Assembly: GCF_904846055.1 (NCBI RefSeq)
Contig: NZ_CAJGYV010000001.1
Location: 310,001-374,000, forward strand
Length of the DNA: 64,000 nucleotides
Reading direction: 5' to 3'
Origin: Psychrobacter ciconiae
Lineage (GTDB): Bacteria; Pseudomonadota; Gammaproteobacteria; Pseudomonadales; Moraxellaceae
Shown here: positions 26,401 through 36,013 of the stretch, piece by piece
Layout of the letters: each line of letters starts with the position of its first letter
Numbering within the stretch: the stretch's first letter is position 1
The notes under the pieces: model-generated
Databases searched by the model: none
The model's input: the letters and a program-made list of their open reading frames with translations, nothing else
What the model was told of the DNA's origin: nothing
Program-made: the position numbers and the translations under genes

Positions 26401-26452
26401 TAAAAATATAGGCTTTAAAATTTGTAAATTGCTAAGCTTTAAACCAAAACGA

Positions 26453-29047
26453 TTAGCTCAGTCTTAGTTTATCAAAGGTCAGCTTGCCATTATCGCCAAC
26501 ATCGACTTTGATGATATCGCCTGCCACAAAGTCACCGGCAAGCAGTCGCAGCGATAACGGATTTTCGATTTCCTGCTGGATGGCGCGTTTGAGCGGTCTT
26601 GCACCATAAACAGGATCATAACCGACAGACACCAATTGCGCCATTGCCTCATCGGTCAAAGTCATGTCAAGCTCGCGCTCTTGTAATCGGCGACGCAAAC
26701 GCTCGATTTGAATATCGGCAATTCCTGCCATCTGCGCTTGACCTAACGGATGGAAGACGACGATTTCATCAATCCGGTTGACAAATTCAGGGCGGAAATG
26801 CTCGCCAACCGCGTCCATGACTTCAGCTTTGATGTCCTCATAGCTTTCGCCTACCATCTCTTGGATTTTGTGCGAGCCCAAGTTACTGGTCATGATGATG
26901 ACGGTGTTTTTAAAATCAACCACGCGACCTTGCGAGTCGGTCAAGCGACCATCATCAAGCACTTGCAATAAGATGTTAAAGACATCCGGATGCGCTTTTT
27001 CGACCTCATCAAACAGCACGACGCTATAAGGCTTTCGGCGAACCGCTTCGGTCAACACGCCACCTTCTTCATAACCTACATACCCTGGAGGCGCGCCCAC
27101 CAAGCGGCTGACGCTGTGTTTTTCCATAAATTCGCTCATATCAATGCGAACCATGGCGTCCTCAGAGTCAAACAAGAAATTGGCAAGCGATTTGGTCAGC
27201 TCCGTTTTTCCCACCCCCGTAGGTCCTAAGAATAAAAACGAGCCAGACGGACGATTAGGATCAGAAAGCCCTGCTCGGCTGCGGCGAACGGCGTTAGCAA
27301 CGGCTTCAACCGCTTCGTCCTGACCGATGACGCGCTCATGCAATTTATCTTCCATTGCCAGCATTTTATCACGCTCGCCTTGCATCATTTTAGCTACCGG
27401 AATTCCGGTAGCTGCGCTGACAACTTCGGCGATTTCGTTATCAGTAACTTTGTTGCGCAGTAGCTTAATTCCTGAGGCATCGGTTTGCTCTTTTTGTTCC
27501 GCCAAATCCGTCTCTTTAATGCGTTTTTCAAGCTCAGGGATGACGCCATATTGCAGCCGCGACATTTCGGCATAATCGCTATCACGGGTGGCTTTTTCAA
27601 GCTGAATCCGCGCTTTATCAAGCTCTTCTTTGTACTGCTGACTGCCTTGCATCAGCGCTTTTTCTGCTTGCCAAACTTCGTTTAAATCAGCGTATTCTTT
27701 TTCAAGCTCGTCAATTTGCTCATTTAACGATTTGGTTTCGGCTTGCGCGCCGGCATCTTCTTCATTTTTGAGCACTTCGCGCTGCATTTTTAGCTGAATC
27801 AAACGGCTATCAAGCTTATCAAGGGCTTCAGGCTTGCTGTCCATTTCCATCCGAAGCCGGCTTGCCGCCTCATCCACCAAGTCAATGGCTTTGTCTGGCA
27901 ATTTGCGGTCGGTAATATAGCGATGGCTCATCCGCGCGGCTGCAATAATGGCACTGTCTTGAATGTCAACGCCGTGATGCAGCTCATAGCGCTCTTTAAG
28001 CCCGCGCAAAATGGCGATGGTGTCCTCAACGCTTGGCTCATCGACCAGTACCTTTTGGAATCGGCGCTCAAGGGCAGCATCTTTTTCGATATATTGGCGG
28101 TATTCATCAAGGGTGGTTGCACCAACGCAGTGCAGCTCACCGCGAGCCAAAGCAGGCTTGAGCATGTTTCCGGCATCCATCGCGCCGTCCGCTTTGCCCG
28201 CGCCAACCATCGTATGCAGCTCGTCAATGAATAAAATGACGTTGCCTTCTTGTTTTGCCAAATCATTAAGCACCGCTTTTAGGCGTTCTTCAAACTCGCC
28301 GCGAAATTTTGCGCCGGCAATTAGCGCGCCCAAATCAAGCGACAACACCTCTTTTCGGCGAAGCCCTTCTGGAACGTCGCCGTTGATGATTTTTTGAGCA
28401 AGACCTTCAACAATCGCCGTTTTACCCACGCCCGGCTCACCAATGAGCACCGGATTATTTTTAGTTCGGCGTGAGAGCACCTGAATCGTCCGGCGGATTT
28501 CTTCATCACGACCGATGACAGGATCAAGCTTACCCTGCTCGGCGCGCTCAGTTAAGTTGATAGTGTATTTATTGAGCGCATCGCGTTGGTCTTCGGCGTT
28601 TTGGTTGGTCACAGTATCATCTCCGCGCAGTTGTTCGATGACCGCTTTTAATTGATTGGCGCTTGTTCCGGCAGCTTCAAAGATTTTTTTGGTGTTGCCT
28701 TGTTCAGCCAGTGTGAGCAGCACCCATTCAGTGGCGATAAAATCATCACCGGCTTTTTGCGCTTGACGGTCGGCAAGGTTTAACACCTTCACCGAATCGG
28801 GGTTTAAATTGACCTCGCCGGTTGGATTGGCAATGGTTGCTTGGTTATCAAGCGCCTTTGCCACGCCATTTTTTAATGCCGGAATCGACGCGCCTGCCTG
28901 CTGACAAATAGCAAGAGTTGCTTCCTCTTGCAATAAAGCTGCGAGCAAGTGCACCGGATCGATGCCCGTATTATCGCGACCGATGGCAAGACTTTGCGCC
29001 TCTGAAATCGCCGATTGCAGCTTTTGGGTAAATTTTTCAAATCGCAT
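26453..29047 (-). CDS. clpB: Chaperone ClpB
   Basis: The 864-residue disaggregase works with DnaK to rescue aggregated proteins. It has the N domain (about 1-145), the first AAA+ module with Walker A GEPGVGKT (about 206-213) and Walker [10 protein letters not shown], the long coiled-coil M domain (about 400-520), and the second AAA+ module with Walker [12 protein letters not shown] and Walker [10 protein letters not shown]. Length is close to E. coli ClpB. AAGGA precedes the ATG. A heat-shock-type promoter lies upstream. Confidence 0.97.
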   Translation of the reverse strand: MRFEKFTQKLQSAISEAQSLAIGRDNTGIDPVHLLAALLQEEATLAICQQAGASIPALKNGVAKALDNQATIANPTGEVNLNPDSVKVLNLADRQAQKAGDDFIATEWVLLTLAEQGNTKKIFEAAGTSANQLKAVIEQLRGDDTVTNQNAEDQRDALNKYTINLTERAEQGKLDPVIGRDEEIRRTIQVLSRRTKNNPVLIGEPGVGKTAIVEGLAQKIINGDVPEGLRRKEVLSLDLGALIAGAKFRGEFEERLKAVLNDLAKQEGNVILFIDELHTMVGAGKADGAMDAGNMLKPALARGELHCVGATTLDEYRQYIEKDAALERRFQKVLVDEPSVEDTIAILRGLKERYELHHGVDIQDSAIIAAARMSHRYITDRKLPDKAIDLVDEAASRLRMEMDSKPEALDKLDSRLIQLKMQREVLKNEEDAGAQAETKSLNEQIDELEKEYADLNEVWQAEKALMQGSQQYKEELDKARIQLEKATRDSDYAEMSRLQYGVIPELEKRIKETDLAEQKEQTDASGIKLLRNKVTDNEIAEVVSAATGIPVAKMMQGERDKMLAMEDKLHERVIGQDEAVEAVANAVRRSRAGLSDPNRPSGSFLFLGPTGVGKTELTKSLANFLFDSEDAMVRIDMSEFMEKHSVSRLVGAPPGYVGYEEGGVLTEAVRRKPYSVVLFDEVEKAHPDVFNILLQVLDDGRLTDSQGRVVDFKNTVIIMTSNLGSHKIQEMVGESYEDIKAEVMDAVGEHFRPEFVNRIDEIVVFHPLGQAQMAGIADIQIERLRRRLQERELDMTLTDEAMAQLVSVGYDPVYGARPLKRAIQQEIENPLSLRLLAGDFVAGDIIKVDVGDNGKLTFDKLRLS

Positions 29048-29155
29048 GTTTTATCCTTTTAATTGAAGTGCATTAACAGCAAGATTGATGACTTTTTTGC
29101 TTTTATTATTGCCCGCTTGCACTTTGATTGATTGACATTTTATCTACTTCCCTTT

Positions 29156-29183
29156 ATATAAGGCAGCCTACGACTTTTTCAAG
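29156..29183 (-). promoter_or_regulatory. Sigma-32-type promoter of clpB
   Basis: On the minus strand CTTGAAA (29177-29183) is followed after 13 nt by CCTTATAT (29156-29163), close to the sigma-32 consensus CTTGAAA and CCCCATnT. It lies 109 nt upstream of the clpB start. Confidence 0.65.
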
Positions 29184-29276
29184 CCTATTTTAGATAAGTT
29201 TCAAAAAGTCAAGGTTATTTATGCTTAATTTTGAACCTTACCTTTTAGAAAAAAACGTCAAAAAATCATGCAGGTT

Positions 29277-30362
29277 TTACCCAGATAAAAATGCAATCAG
29301 CGCTTTTTCCTCACTACTTTGATGGGCACGCGTTCGACCACGGCGCGCGTTTTTATACTCTTCAAAAAACGTTCCCGCTAAAAAGTGCTCAATGATTTTA
29401 GGGTGAATATAAGAGGCTCGGCAAACGGTTGGGGTGTTACCAAGCTCAGCGGCGACGTTTTTGACCATCTCAGTCACCAATTTTTGCCGCGCTTTGCTGT
29501 CTGGAGGACTTGTTAAAATGTCCTTTTGCTCGCCTGACAATTCATCATAAAGATAGCTCGCTGCCAAAACGCTTGCCATCCACGTTCGAAAATCTTTGGC
29601 GCTAAAGTCGTCGCAGTCCCCGCAATGTTTTCGCAAATAAGCATTAATCGTGCCGCTATCGACGACTTGCTTGACGCCGTTTTCATCAAGATATTTAAAA
29701 ATATGATAGCCTGAAAGTTCAGAGCACGCTTGGATAATCGCAATTAAGCGTTCATCAAACAGCTCAATATGGTGCGATTTGGCGCTTTTGCCAACAAAAT
29801 CAAACGCCAAGCCGTCCTCAGTTTCGCTGACATGGCGGCTGCGTAAAGTGGTTAAACCAAAGCTTTTATTAAGTTTGGCATAGCGGCTGTTACCAACACG
29901 GATTAAGGTGGTTTCAAGCAGTTTAATCACCGCCGCTAGCACGTTTTCGCGGGATAGTTTAGGCGCTGCCAAGTCTTTTTCGACTTGAGCACGGAGCTTT
30001 GGCAGCGCATTGGCAAAGCCAATCATCGCGCTAAATTTGGCATGGTCGCGGATGTCATCCCATTTTGGGTGATATAAATACTGCTTGCGACCTTTGTCAT
30101 CGCGACCGGTGGCTTGCAAATGCCCCTTGTCATCGCGGCAAATCCAAACTTCCGACCACATCGGCGGGATGACCAGCGCTTCAAAACGCGCTCGCAGCTT
30201 TTTGCAAGTGACCGTTTTGCCCTCAAAATCTTGATAAGTAAAGCCCCGACCGCAGCGCTTTCGGGTGAATCCTGACTCAACATCGCTAACATAGCGCAAT
30301 TTGGCAAGGCGCGCTAGCTGCTCATAATCGTGGCGCTCGGAAATAGTGGCGGCTTCGGTCAT
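29277..30362 (-). CDS. DNA topoisomerase IB
   Basis: The 361-residue protein is a bacterial poxvirus-like type IB topoisomerase that relaxes supercoils through a 3'-phosphotyrosine. An N-terminal clamp domain (GRGFTYQDFEGK, IPPMWSEVWIC) leads to the catalytic domain with the Arg in LRSRHVSE, FDFVGKSAKSH, the Arg/His-type KDFRTWMAS segment, and the nucleophile Tyr in CRASYIHP. The ATG at 30362 is preferred; the TTG at 30392 would add ten residues. It lies between clpB and ppnP. Confidence 0.9.
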   Translation of the reverse strand: MTEAATISERHDYEQLARLAKLRYVSDVESGFTRKRCGRGFTYQDFEGKTVTCKKLRARFEALVIPPMWSEVWICRDDKGHLQATGRDDKGRKQYLYHPKWDDIRDHAKFSAMIGFANALPKLRAQVEKDLAAPKLSRENVLAAVIKLLETTLIRVGNSRYAKLNKSFGLTTLRSRHVSETEDGLAFDFVGKSAKSHHIELFDERLIAIIQACSELSGYHIFKYLDENGVKQVVDSGTINAYLRKHCGDCDDFSAKDFRTWMASVLAASYLYDELSGEQKDILTSPPDSKARQKLVTEMVKNVAAELGNTPTVCRASYIHPKIIEHFLAGTFFEEYKNARRGRTRAHQSSEEKALIAFLSG

Positions 30363-30531
30363 AGGTTGGCGTGTCTCGTGGCTAAAGGTCAATGAATAAA
30401 TATTAAGTTAAAAAAAGCATGACTTTAGAATAATGAAGACCGCCGATTTTTACTGTGACCATTGGCAGGGCAATGTGTAAGGCTGTGTAAAAACGCTCGT
30501 TATTAGCCGTGGTTAATATAATTTTTGATAA

Positions 30532-30563
30532 AAAAAACGCCAAGACTGCTCTTAGCGTTTTTT
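30532..30563 (-). terminator. Terminator after ppnP
   Basis: Stem AAAAACGC-AAG / CTT-GCGTTTTT with one mismatch and a 6-nt loop. T runs follow on the minus strand. Confidence 0.8.
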
Positions 30564-30590
30564 AGTTGATCACTTAACTGAAGACAAAAT

Positions 30591-30878
30591 TTATTCTTTA
30601 CCATAAGTGCATAAATATGCCGTTTCCACCTCAACTTTGACGCCAAATCTTTGATTAGCATCCACAGTAAAGGTTTGACCTGCCTCAAACGTTTGCCAAT
30701 CGCTGCTATTTGGTAATTTGACGGTAAGCGCGCCGCTAACCACGGTCATGGTTTCAAATTCGCTCGTGCCAAACTCATACTCGCCAACCTCCATCACCCC
30801 AACGGTTGCCGGAAGCGTTTTGGTTTGAAAGGCAATCGAGGTCACTTTATTGTCAAAATATTGATTTACGCTTGGCAT
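30591..30878 (-). CDS. ppnP: Pyrimidine/purine nucleoside phosphorylase PpnP
   Basis: The 95-residue cupin-like protein matches PpnP (YaiE, DUF1255): an early [17 protein letters not shown] start, the [18 protein letters not shown] segment, GALTVKLP and [13 protein letters not shown]. It phosphorolyses several nucleosides to bases and ribose-1-phosphate (family knowledge). AAGGA precedes the ATG. Monocistronic, with its own terminator. Confidence 0.92.
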   Translation of the reverse strand: MPSVNQYFDNKVTSIAFQTKTLPATVGVMEVGEYEFGTSEFETMTVVSGALTVKLPNSSDWQTFEAGQTFTVDANQRFGVKVEVETAYLCTYGKE

Positions 30879-30935
30879 AATTGTCCTTAATAGTTATTTT
30901 AAAATTGCATTTTTCGTTTAAAAGAAAGATGCGAA

Positions 30936-32031
30936 TTATAATCCTGCTTTTAAGCTGGCTTTAATAAATGGGTCAAGGTCGCCATCGAGCACGGCGCTTG
31001 TGTTAAAGGTTTCCACGCCAGTTCGCAAGTCTTTAATCCGCGAGTCATCAAGGACATAAGAGCGGATTTGGCTGCCCCAACCGATGTCGGACTTGTTGTC
31101 TTCAACGGCTTGCTGCTTTTCCATACGTTTTTGCATTTCAAGCTCATAAAGCTTGGCGCGAAGCATTTTCATTGCTGTATCTTTGTTGGCGTGTTGGCTG
31201 CGCTCATTTTGGCAAGCAACGACGACGCCCGTTGGCTCATGGGTAATTCGAACGGCAGAATCGGTCGTGTTCACGTGCTGACCGCCCGCGCCACTTGATC
31301 GGTACGTATCGATTCGTAAATCCGATGGGTTGATGTCAATCTCAACGTTATCATCGATTTCAGGCGACACAAAAACGGCAGAAAACGAAGTATGGCGACC
31401 GTTATTGCTATCAAACGGTGATTTGCGAACCAAGCGGTGAACGCCAATCTCCGTTCTAAGCCAACCAAATGCGTAGTCGCCTTTAATCGCAAGCGTTGCC
31501 GATTTAATCCCTGCCACGCCGCCTGCGGAAACCTCAATCACCTCAACCTTAAAGCCGTGCGACTCTGCCCAGCGCGTGTACATCCGCAGCAGCATCTCCG
31601 CCCAGTCTTGAGCTTCCGTGCCGCCGCTTCCCGATTGAATGTCCAAATAGCAGTTGTTGGCGTCCATTTCACCGCTAAACATCCGGCGAAATTCAAGCTC
31701 GGCGACCTGAGTTTCAGCCGCATCAAGCTCGCTTTGAACGTCAGAAAGGAGCGCCTCGTCTTCCATTTCTACTGCTAAGTCAAGCATGGCAGCTGCATCA
31801 TCAAGGCGCGAATCAAGCGTTGTCATTACGCCCAAAATATTATCCAGCTGACTTTTTTCTTTGCTGATTTGGGTGGCGCGCTCAGGGTCGTTCCAAAGCT
31901 CAGGGTTTTCAAGCTCTAAATTGACTTCTTCTAAGCGCTCTTGCTTGCCATCAAAGTCAAAGATACCTCCGAAGGTCTTGACCGCGAGTGCTTAGGTCTT
32001 TGATTTGGTCTTGGTAGGGACTGATTTCCAT
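30936..32031 (-). CDS. prfB: Peptide chain release factor 2, with programmed +1 frameshift
   Basis: Release factor 2 recognises UGA and UAA. The coding sequence starts at the ATG at 32029-32031, reads 24 codons ([13 protein letters not shown]...) and meets an in-frame UGA at 31957-31959. Reading moves +1 there and continues for 340 residues to 30936, giving 364 residues, as in E. coli. GGQ of the peptidyl-transferase loop (SGAGGQHVN) and the SPF codon-recognition motif (RKSPFDSNN) are both present. A naive frame search would miss the N-terminus and begin at an internal Met. Feedback autoregulation is well established for this gene. Confidence 0.97.
31953..31972 (-). promoter_or_regulatory. 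prfB frameshift signal
   Basis: On the minus strand CGGAGGTATCTTTGAC combines an internal Shine-Dalgarno-like GGAGG, a 3-nt spacer after it, the slippery CUU codon, and the UGA stop followed by C. This is the conserved +1 recoding site. Confidence 0.95.
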
Positions 32032-32138
32032 AAATAATCCTAAAAGTGAAGATTTTGGGCAGCTTAAACAAATAGGCTGCTTTTATTAGGTCAAAGCAAA
32101 AAATTAAAAGTACGATTAAACAACCAAATAACTGCCGT

Positions 32139-32861
32139 CTAAATTGCCCAATCTTCCACTGCCCAGCGGTGCGCGAGCGCATGAGCATGAAGCGCATCAT
32201 CGGGACTGACGCAAACGGCAATATCTGCCCAATCAAGCAGCGGAATGTCGTTTTTGGAGTCAGAATAGGCATAAGTGGTGTCAAATTTTATACCAGCGGC
32301 AGCCTTTTTATTGAGCCATTTTTCTAAATGATACAGCTTGCCTTCTTGAAAGTTGGGCTTGTCGGTTAAGCGACCCGTGTAGCGCTCATCAACGATTTCA
32401 AGCGGTGTGGCAAGGACGTTTTCGGGCGGCACATCAAAGCGCTCGGCAATGGCGGACACTACAAAATCATTGGTCGCCGAAATAATCACCACGGTGTGAC
32501 CCAGCGCTAAATGCTCTTTTAACACCGAAAGCGCCTTTGGGCGGATATGCGGCTCGATTTCATAGCGGATGTAGTCTTCGCGCAATTCATGCAAGCGCTC
32601 AAGCGGTAAGGTGGTTAAAAACTTAGCAACAAACTCATTATATTCAGTCGCATCAAGCGTTCCTGCAATATATTGGTCATAAAACAGCTGGTTTAATCGG
32701 CGGTACTCGTCCTCATCGACCAATTTATGAGTGACCACGTATTCACCCCAAAGATAATCACTATCGACATCAAGTAAGGTATGGTCAAGGTCAAACAGCG
32801 CCAAAACGTTGCCTTGATTGTCGCTATCGTTACTTGCCGTATTTTCCGTAAAATTTGTCAT
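32139..32861 (-). CDS. HAD-family phosphatase (HAD-IB, SerB-like)
   Basis: The 240-residue HAD hydrolase has motif I FDLDHTLLDVDSD (near residue 24), motif II VIISATNDFVV, a lysine in the KPNFQEGK segment, and motif III YSDSKNDIPLLDWAD. The layout is that of the HAD-IB/PSPase-like group acting on small phosphorylated compounds; substrate unknown. The ATG at 32861 is preferred over the TTG at 32879. It lies 57 nt downstream of the gamma-carbonic anhydrase gene on the same strand. Confidence 0.85.
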   Translation of the reverse strand: MTNFTENTASNDSDNQGNVLALFDLDHTLLDVDSDYLWGEYVVTHKLVDEDEYRRLNQLFYDQYIAGTLDATEYNEFVAKFLTTLPLERLHELREDYIRYEIEPHIRPKALSVLKEHLALGHTVVIISATNDFVVSAIAERFDVPPENVLATPLEIVDERYTGRLTDKPNFQEGKLYHLEKWLNKKAAAGIKFDTTYAYSDSKNDIPLLDWADIAVCVSPDDALHAHALAHRWAVEDWAI

Positions 32862-32918
32862 TGTTGTTCTCGTTATCAAACTATAAAAGCATTCTAAAAA
32901 AGCTATAAAAGTTAAAAA

Positions 32919-33458
32919 TTAATCGGCTGGCAGCTCAACAGGCGAAAGTCCGTTGCGGTAAGTTTGGCAAAGCTTGGCATACCCCATCGCCGAATCTTTA
33001 AGCATTGCCACTTGATCATCGGTTAAGGTTTTCACCACTTTAGCAGGCGCTCCCATCACCAGTGAATTATCTGGAATCACTTTGCCTTCGGTGACCAGTG
33101 CTTTTGCGCCAATGATGCAGTTTTTACCGATATTGGCGTTATTCAGCACCACCGCGCCGATACCAATTAAGCTGTTATCGCCAATCGTGCAGCCATGAAG
33201 CATCGCCAAATGACCAACCGTGACATGGCTGCCAATGTTCACTGCGATATTTGGGTCGGTATGAATGACGCTGTTTTCTTGGACGTTGCTAAAGTCGCCG
33301 ATATGAATGTGGTCATTGTCGCCGCGAATCACCGCACCAAACCAAACGCTGACCTTGTGACCTAGATAGACATCGCCAATGACTTGGGCGCTATCGGCAA
33401 CAAAGCCTTGAAACGGCGCGGCAAATTGTGGCGATTTTTCTAAATATTGATAAAGCAT
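32919..33458 (-). CDS. Gamma-carbonic anhydrase family protein (YrdA-like)
   Basis: The 179-residue left-handed beta-helix protein has hexapeptide repeats and the three His metal ligands: SVIHTD, VTVGH and MLHGC. This pattern matches YrdA/PaaY-type gamma-carbonic anhydrases; whether it hydrates CO2 is not settled for the group. AAGGA precedes the ATG. Upstream is a 217-bp region shared with the PAP2 gene in divergent orientation. Confidence 0.88.
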   Translation of the reverse strand: MLYQYLEKSPQFAAPFQGFVADSAQVIGDVYLGHKVSVWFGAVIRGDNDHIHIGDFSNVQENSVIHTDPNIAVNIGSHVTVGHLAMLHGCTIGDNSLIGIGAVVLNNANIGKNCIIGAKALVTEGKVIPDNSLVMGAPAKVVKTLTDDQVAMLKDSAMGYAKLCQTYRNGLSPVELPAD

Positions 33459-33675
33459 GACTGTCCTTAATTATCGTTGCTACTAAAATTTTAGCAGCAA
33501 AATAAATCGTTAAATCTCAACAAATCGCGTTTCTTTTTTTTGCAATGCCGCTACAATAGCAAAGATTTTATTTTAATATAAATAAGCGTCAGTTTAGCAT
33601 TAAAGCGCTTAGAATTTAAAACCTTTCCTCAAGTTTGGTTTTACCGTATCAATTCACTCAAAGGAAATTTGGAAA

Positions 33676-34227
33676 ATGCGCTACCCTGCTGTCATTTTAT
33701 CGTCGAGCATAATTTTATCCTCAAGCGCGTTACTGACAGTGCAAAGTGCAGTTGCCAGCGACACCACCGAAAAAATTGGCTCAGTGCTTGCGGTAACCAT
33801 TCCGGCAGCGGCGTTTGGCAGCACCTATTATATGGATGATAAGGAAGGTCGTCAGCAATTTTATTATGCCTTTGCAGCAAATGCAGCGGTAACGCAAGCG
33901 CTGAAAATGACGGTCGATAAAGAGCGCCCAAACGGCGAGGATAACCGCTCATTTCCCTCAAGACATGCGTCGTTTGCCTTTCAAGGGGCAAGCTTTATTC
34001 ATAAGCGCTACGGGCTTGAATACAGCATTCCGGCGTATCTTGGCGCGGGCTTTGTCGCCTATAGCCGCGTGGCTGCCGATGAGCATGACACGGTCGATGT
34101 GCTGGCAGGCGCAGCACTTGGGATAGCAAGCAGCACCCTTTTAACCAAGCGCTACGAGGATGGCGCGATGCTAAGCGCTAATCTTGCGCCCGATTATTAT
34201 GGAATGACGCTTTACTATCCTTTTTAA
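33676..34227 (+). CDS. PAP2-family phosphatase, secreted
   Basis: The 183-residue protein has a signal peptide (LSSSIILSSSALLTVQSAVA) and the three PAP2 motifs: KERPNG (KxxxxxxRP), SFPSRHAS (PSxH) and SRVAADEHDTVD (SRxxxxxHxxxD). It should act in the periplasm on phosphomonoesters or lipid phosphates. AAAGGA lies upstream. The membrane helices of lipid-phosphate phosphatases are weak, so a soluble acid-phosphatase-like form is likely. Confidence 0.82.
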   Translation: MRYPAVILSSSIILSSSALLTVQSAVASDTTEKIGSVLAVTIPAAAFGSTYYMDDKEGRQQFYYAFAANAAVTQALKMTVDKERPNGEDNRSFPSRHASFAFQGASFIHKRYGLEYSIPAYLGAGFVAYSRVAADEHDTVDVLAGAALGIASSTLLTKRYEDGAMLSANLAPDYYGMTLYYPF

Positions 34228-34570
34228 AAGCAATCGTTTTAAAATAGACTTTTTAAGCAAGCGCTTAGTCATTAATTAGGTGTTGGCAGGGCAATAACTT
34301 CCCTTTGGTCGTGATAGGGGCGGTTTTTTGAGTCATTTAAAGGGTAGCGGTCAGCCAAAAAATCAAGTATAATGCGCAAAATCTGTGCCTAAGCGAGCGG
34401 ACATGATGCGACTGACGTCTTCACTTTTGAGTGATTTTTGTGGTTGTTATCAATAATGTCTTCTCGCTTTTTTGTGGTCAAATTTTGATACGATATTGAT
34501 TTTATTAACAATATTTTTATCATTTTTCACCTATTCTTTAGGCACTCACCAATCATAGCGGAGGCAACCT
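34228..34570 (+). promoter_or_regulatory. carA leader and promoter region
   Basis: A CCCT...AGGG hairpin with a T6 tail (about 34297-34327) probably terminates the PAP2 gene. TATAAT at 34368-34373 lies about 200 nt upstream of carA and may be its promoter, but I see no good -35. No gene is found in this 343-bp gap. Confidence 0.4.
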
Positions 34571-35812
34571 TTGAATTCATCGACGACAACCCAAGCCATT
34601 TTAGCATTAGCAGACGGTACGATTTTTCGCGGGGTCAGTATTGGCAGCGAAGGTCACCGCGTCGGTGAAGTGGTGTTTAATACCGCGATGACCGGATACC
34701 AAGAAATCCTGACCGACCCAAGCTACGCCCGTCAAATCGTCACCCTAACCTACCCGCACATTGGCAACACGGGAACTAATAGCGAGGACAGCGAATCTGG
34801 CTGCGACCATAAAGTTTGGGCTGAAGGTTTAATCATCCGTGATGCCACGATGGTCACCTCAAGCTTTCGCCATTCTGAGTCGTTAAGCGACTATTTAAAG
34901 CATCACGACACGGTGGCAATCGCCGATATTGACACGCGAAAATTGACCCGAATTCTTCGCGATAAAGGCGCTCAGCACGGCTGCATCATGACCGCATCAA
35001 ACGGTAACACCATCTCCCGCGAGGACGAAGAAAAAGCCATTGCGCTTGCTCAAGAATTTTCTGGAATTAGCGGGATGGATTTGGCAAAAGAATGCTGTCA
35101 CCCTGAAGGCTTTGAGTGGACCAAAGGTACTTGGGAGTTGTCCGATTCGCCATTAAACCGTGATATGGAAGGCAGTCAAGACAGCAAAACCGGCGGCTTT
35201 TTTAAAGCCCTTGATACCCATATCGAGAGCAAATTTAACGTCGTGGCTTACGATTTTGGTAGCAAAACCAACATTTTAAGAATGCTCGTTGATCGTGGCT
35301 GTCACGTGACGGTCGTTCCTGCGCAAACACCGATCGAAAAGGTGCTTGCGATGAACCCAGACGGCATTTTCTTGTCTAACGGTCCTGGCGACCCTGCGGC
35401 TTGTACTTATGCGATTGATGCGGTTCGTCATATCATCGAAGAAACGGACGTGCCAACCTTTGGCATTTGCTTAGGTCATCAGCTCATCGGTCTTGCCAGC
35501 GGCGCGCAAACGGTCAAAATGAAGACCGGTCACCACGGCGCCAACCATCCGGTTCAAGATTTGGACTCAGGCGTGGTGATGATTACCAGTCAAAACCATG
35601 GCTTTGCCGTCGATGAAGCCACCTTGCCGGACAACGTCAAACCCACGCACCGCTCGCTGTTTGATGGCACCAACCAAGGGATTGAATTGACCAATAAGCC
35701 GGTATTTAGCTTCCAAGGTCACCCTGAAGCAAGCCCCGGTCCTCATGACTGCGCGCCACTGTTTGATAAATTTATCGCCATGATGGAAGCGGCGAAGTCA
35801 GCTAACGCTTAA
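34571..35812 (+). CDS. carA: Carbamoyl-phosphate synthase small subunit
   Basis: The 413-residue glutaminase subunit supplies ammonia to CarB for arginine and pyrimidine synthesis. It has the CarA N-terminal domain ([13 protein letters not shown]) and a class I glutamine amidotransferase domain with the catalytic Cys in FGICLGHQL, and the His-Glu in [10 protein letters not shown]. The start is a TTG at 34571, chosen because GGAGG lies just 6 nt upstream and the family N-terminus begins here. carB follows after 201 nt. Confidence 0.95.
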   Translation: MNSSTTTQAILALADGTIFRGVSIGSEGHRVGEVVFNTAMTGYQEILTDPSYARQIVTLTYPHIGNTGTNSEDSESGCDHKVWAEGLIIRDATMVTSSFRHSESLSDYLKHHDTVAIADIDTRKLTRILRDKGAQHGCIMTASNGNTISREDEEKAIALAQEFSGISGMDLAKECCHPEGFEWTKGTWELSDSPLNRDMEGSQDSKTGGFFKALDTHIESKFNVVAYDFGSKTNILRMLVDRGCHVTVVPAQTPIEKVLAMNPDGIFLSNGPGDPAACTYAIDAVRHIIEETDVPTFGICLGHQLIGLASGAQTVKMKTGHHGANHPVQDLDSGVVMITSQNHGFAVDEATLPDNVKPTHRSLFDGTNQGIELTNKPVFSFQGHPEASPGPHDCAPLFDKFIAMMEAAKSANA

Positions 35813-36013
35813 CATTAATCTAAAAAAGTGCGTTAGTCTAAAATAAAAATAGTCCTATTGGCGCTTGGGTCATCCTAAGCGCTTATCCGCACGACTGCTA
35901 AAATACTTTAAACCTTGAATATTTTGCAAATTACTGAATATTGAACCTGTTAATATCACAACTGACGCATCAAAATCTCTTAACTCTTAGTATCAAAAAA
36001 AGGTAGCTCCTCC

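Noticed and set aside
26599..28397. Plus-strand open frames opposite clpB
   Set aside because: Shadow frames on the antisense strand of a highly conserved gene.
31931..32284. Separate 117-residue reading frame upstream of prfB
   Set aside because: It covers the frameshifted start of prfB in another frame and the end of the HAD gene; no independent gene.
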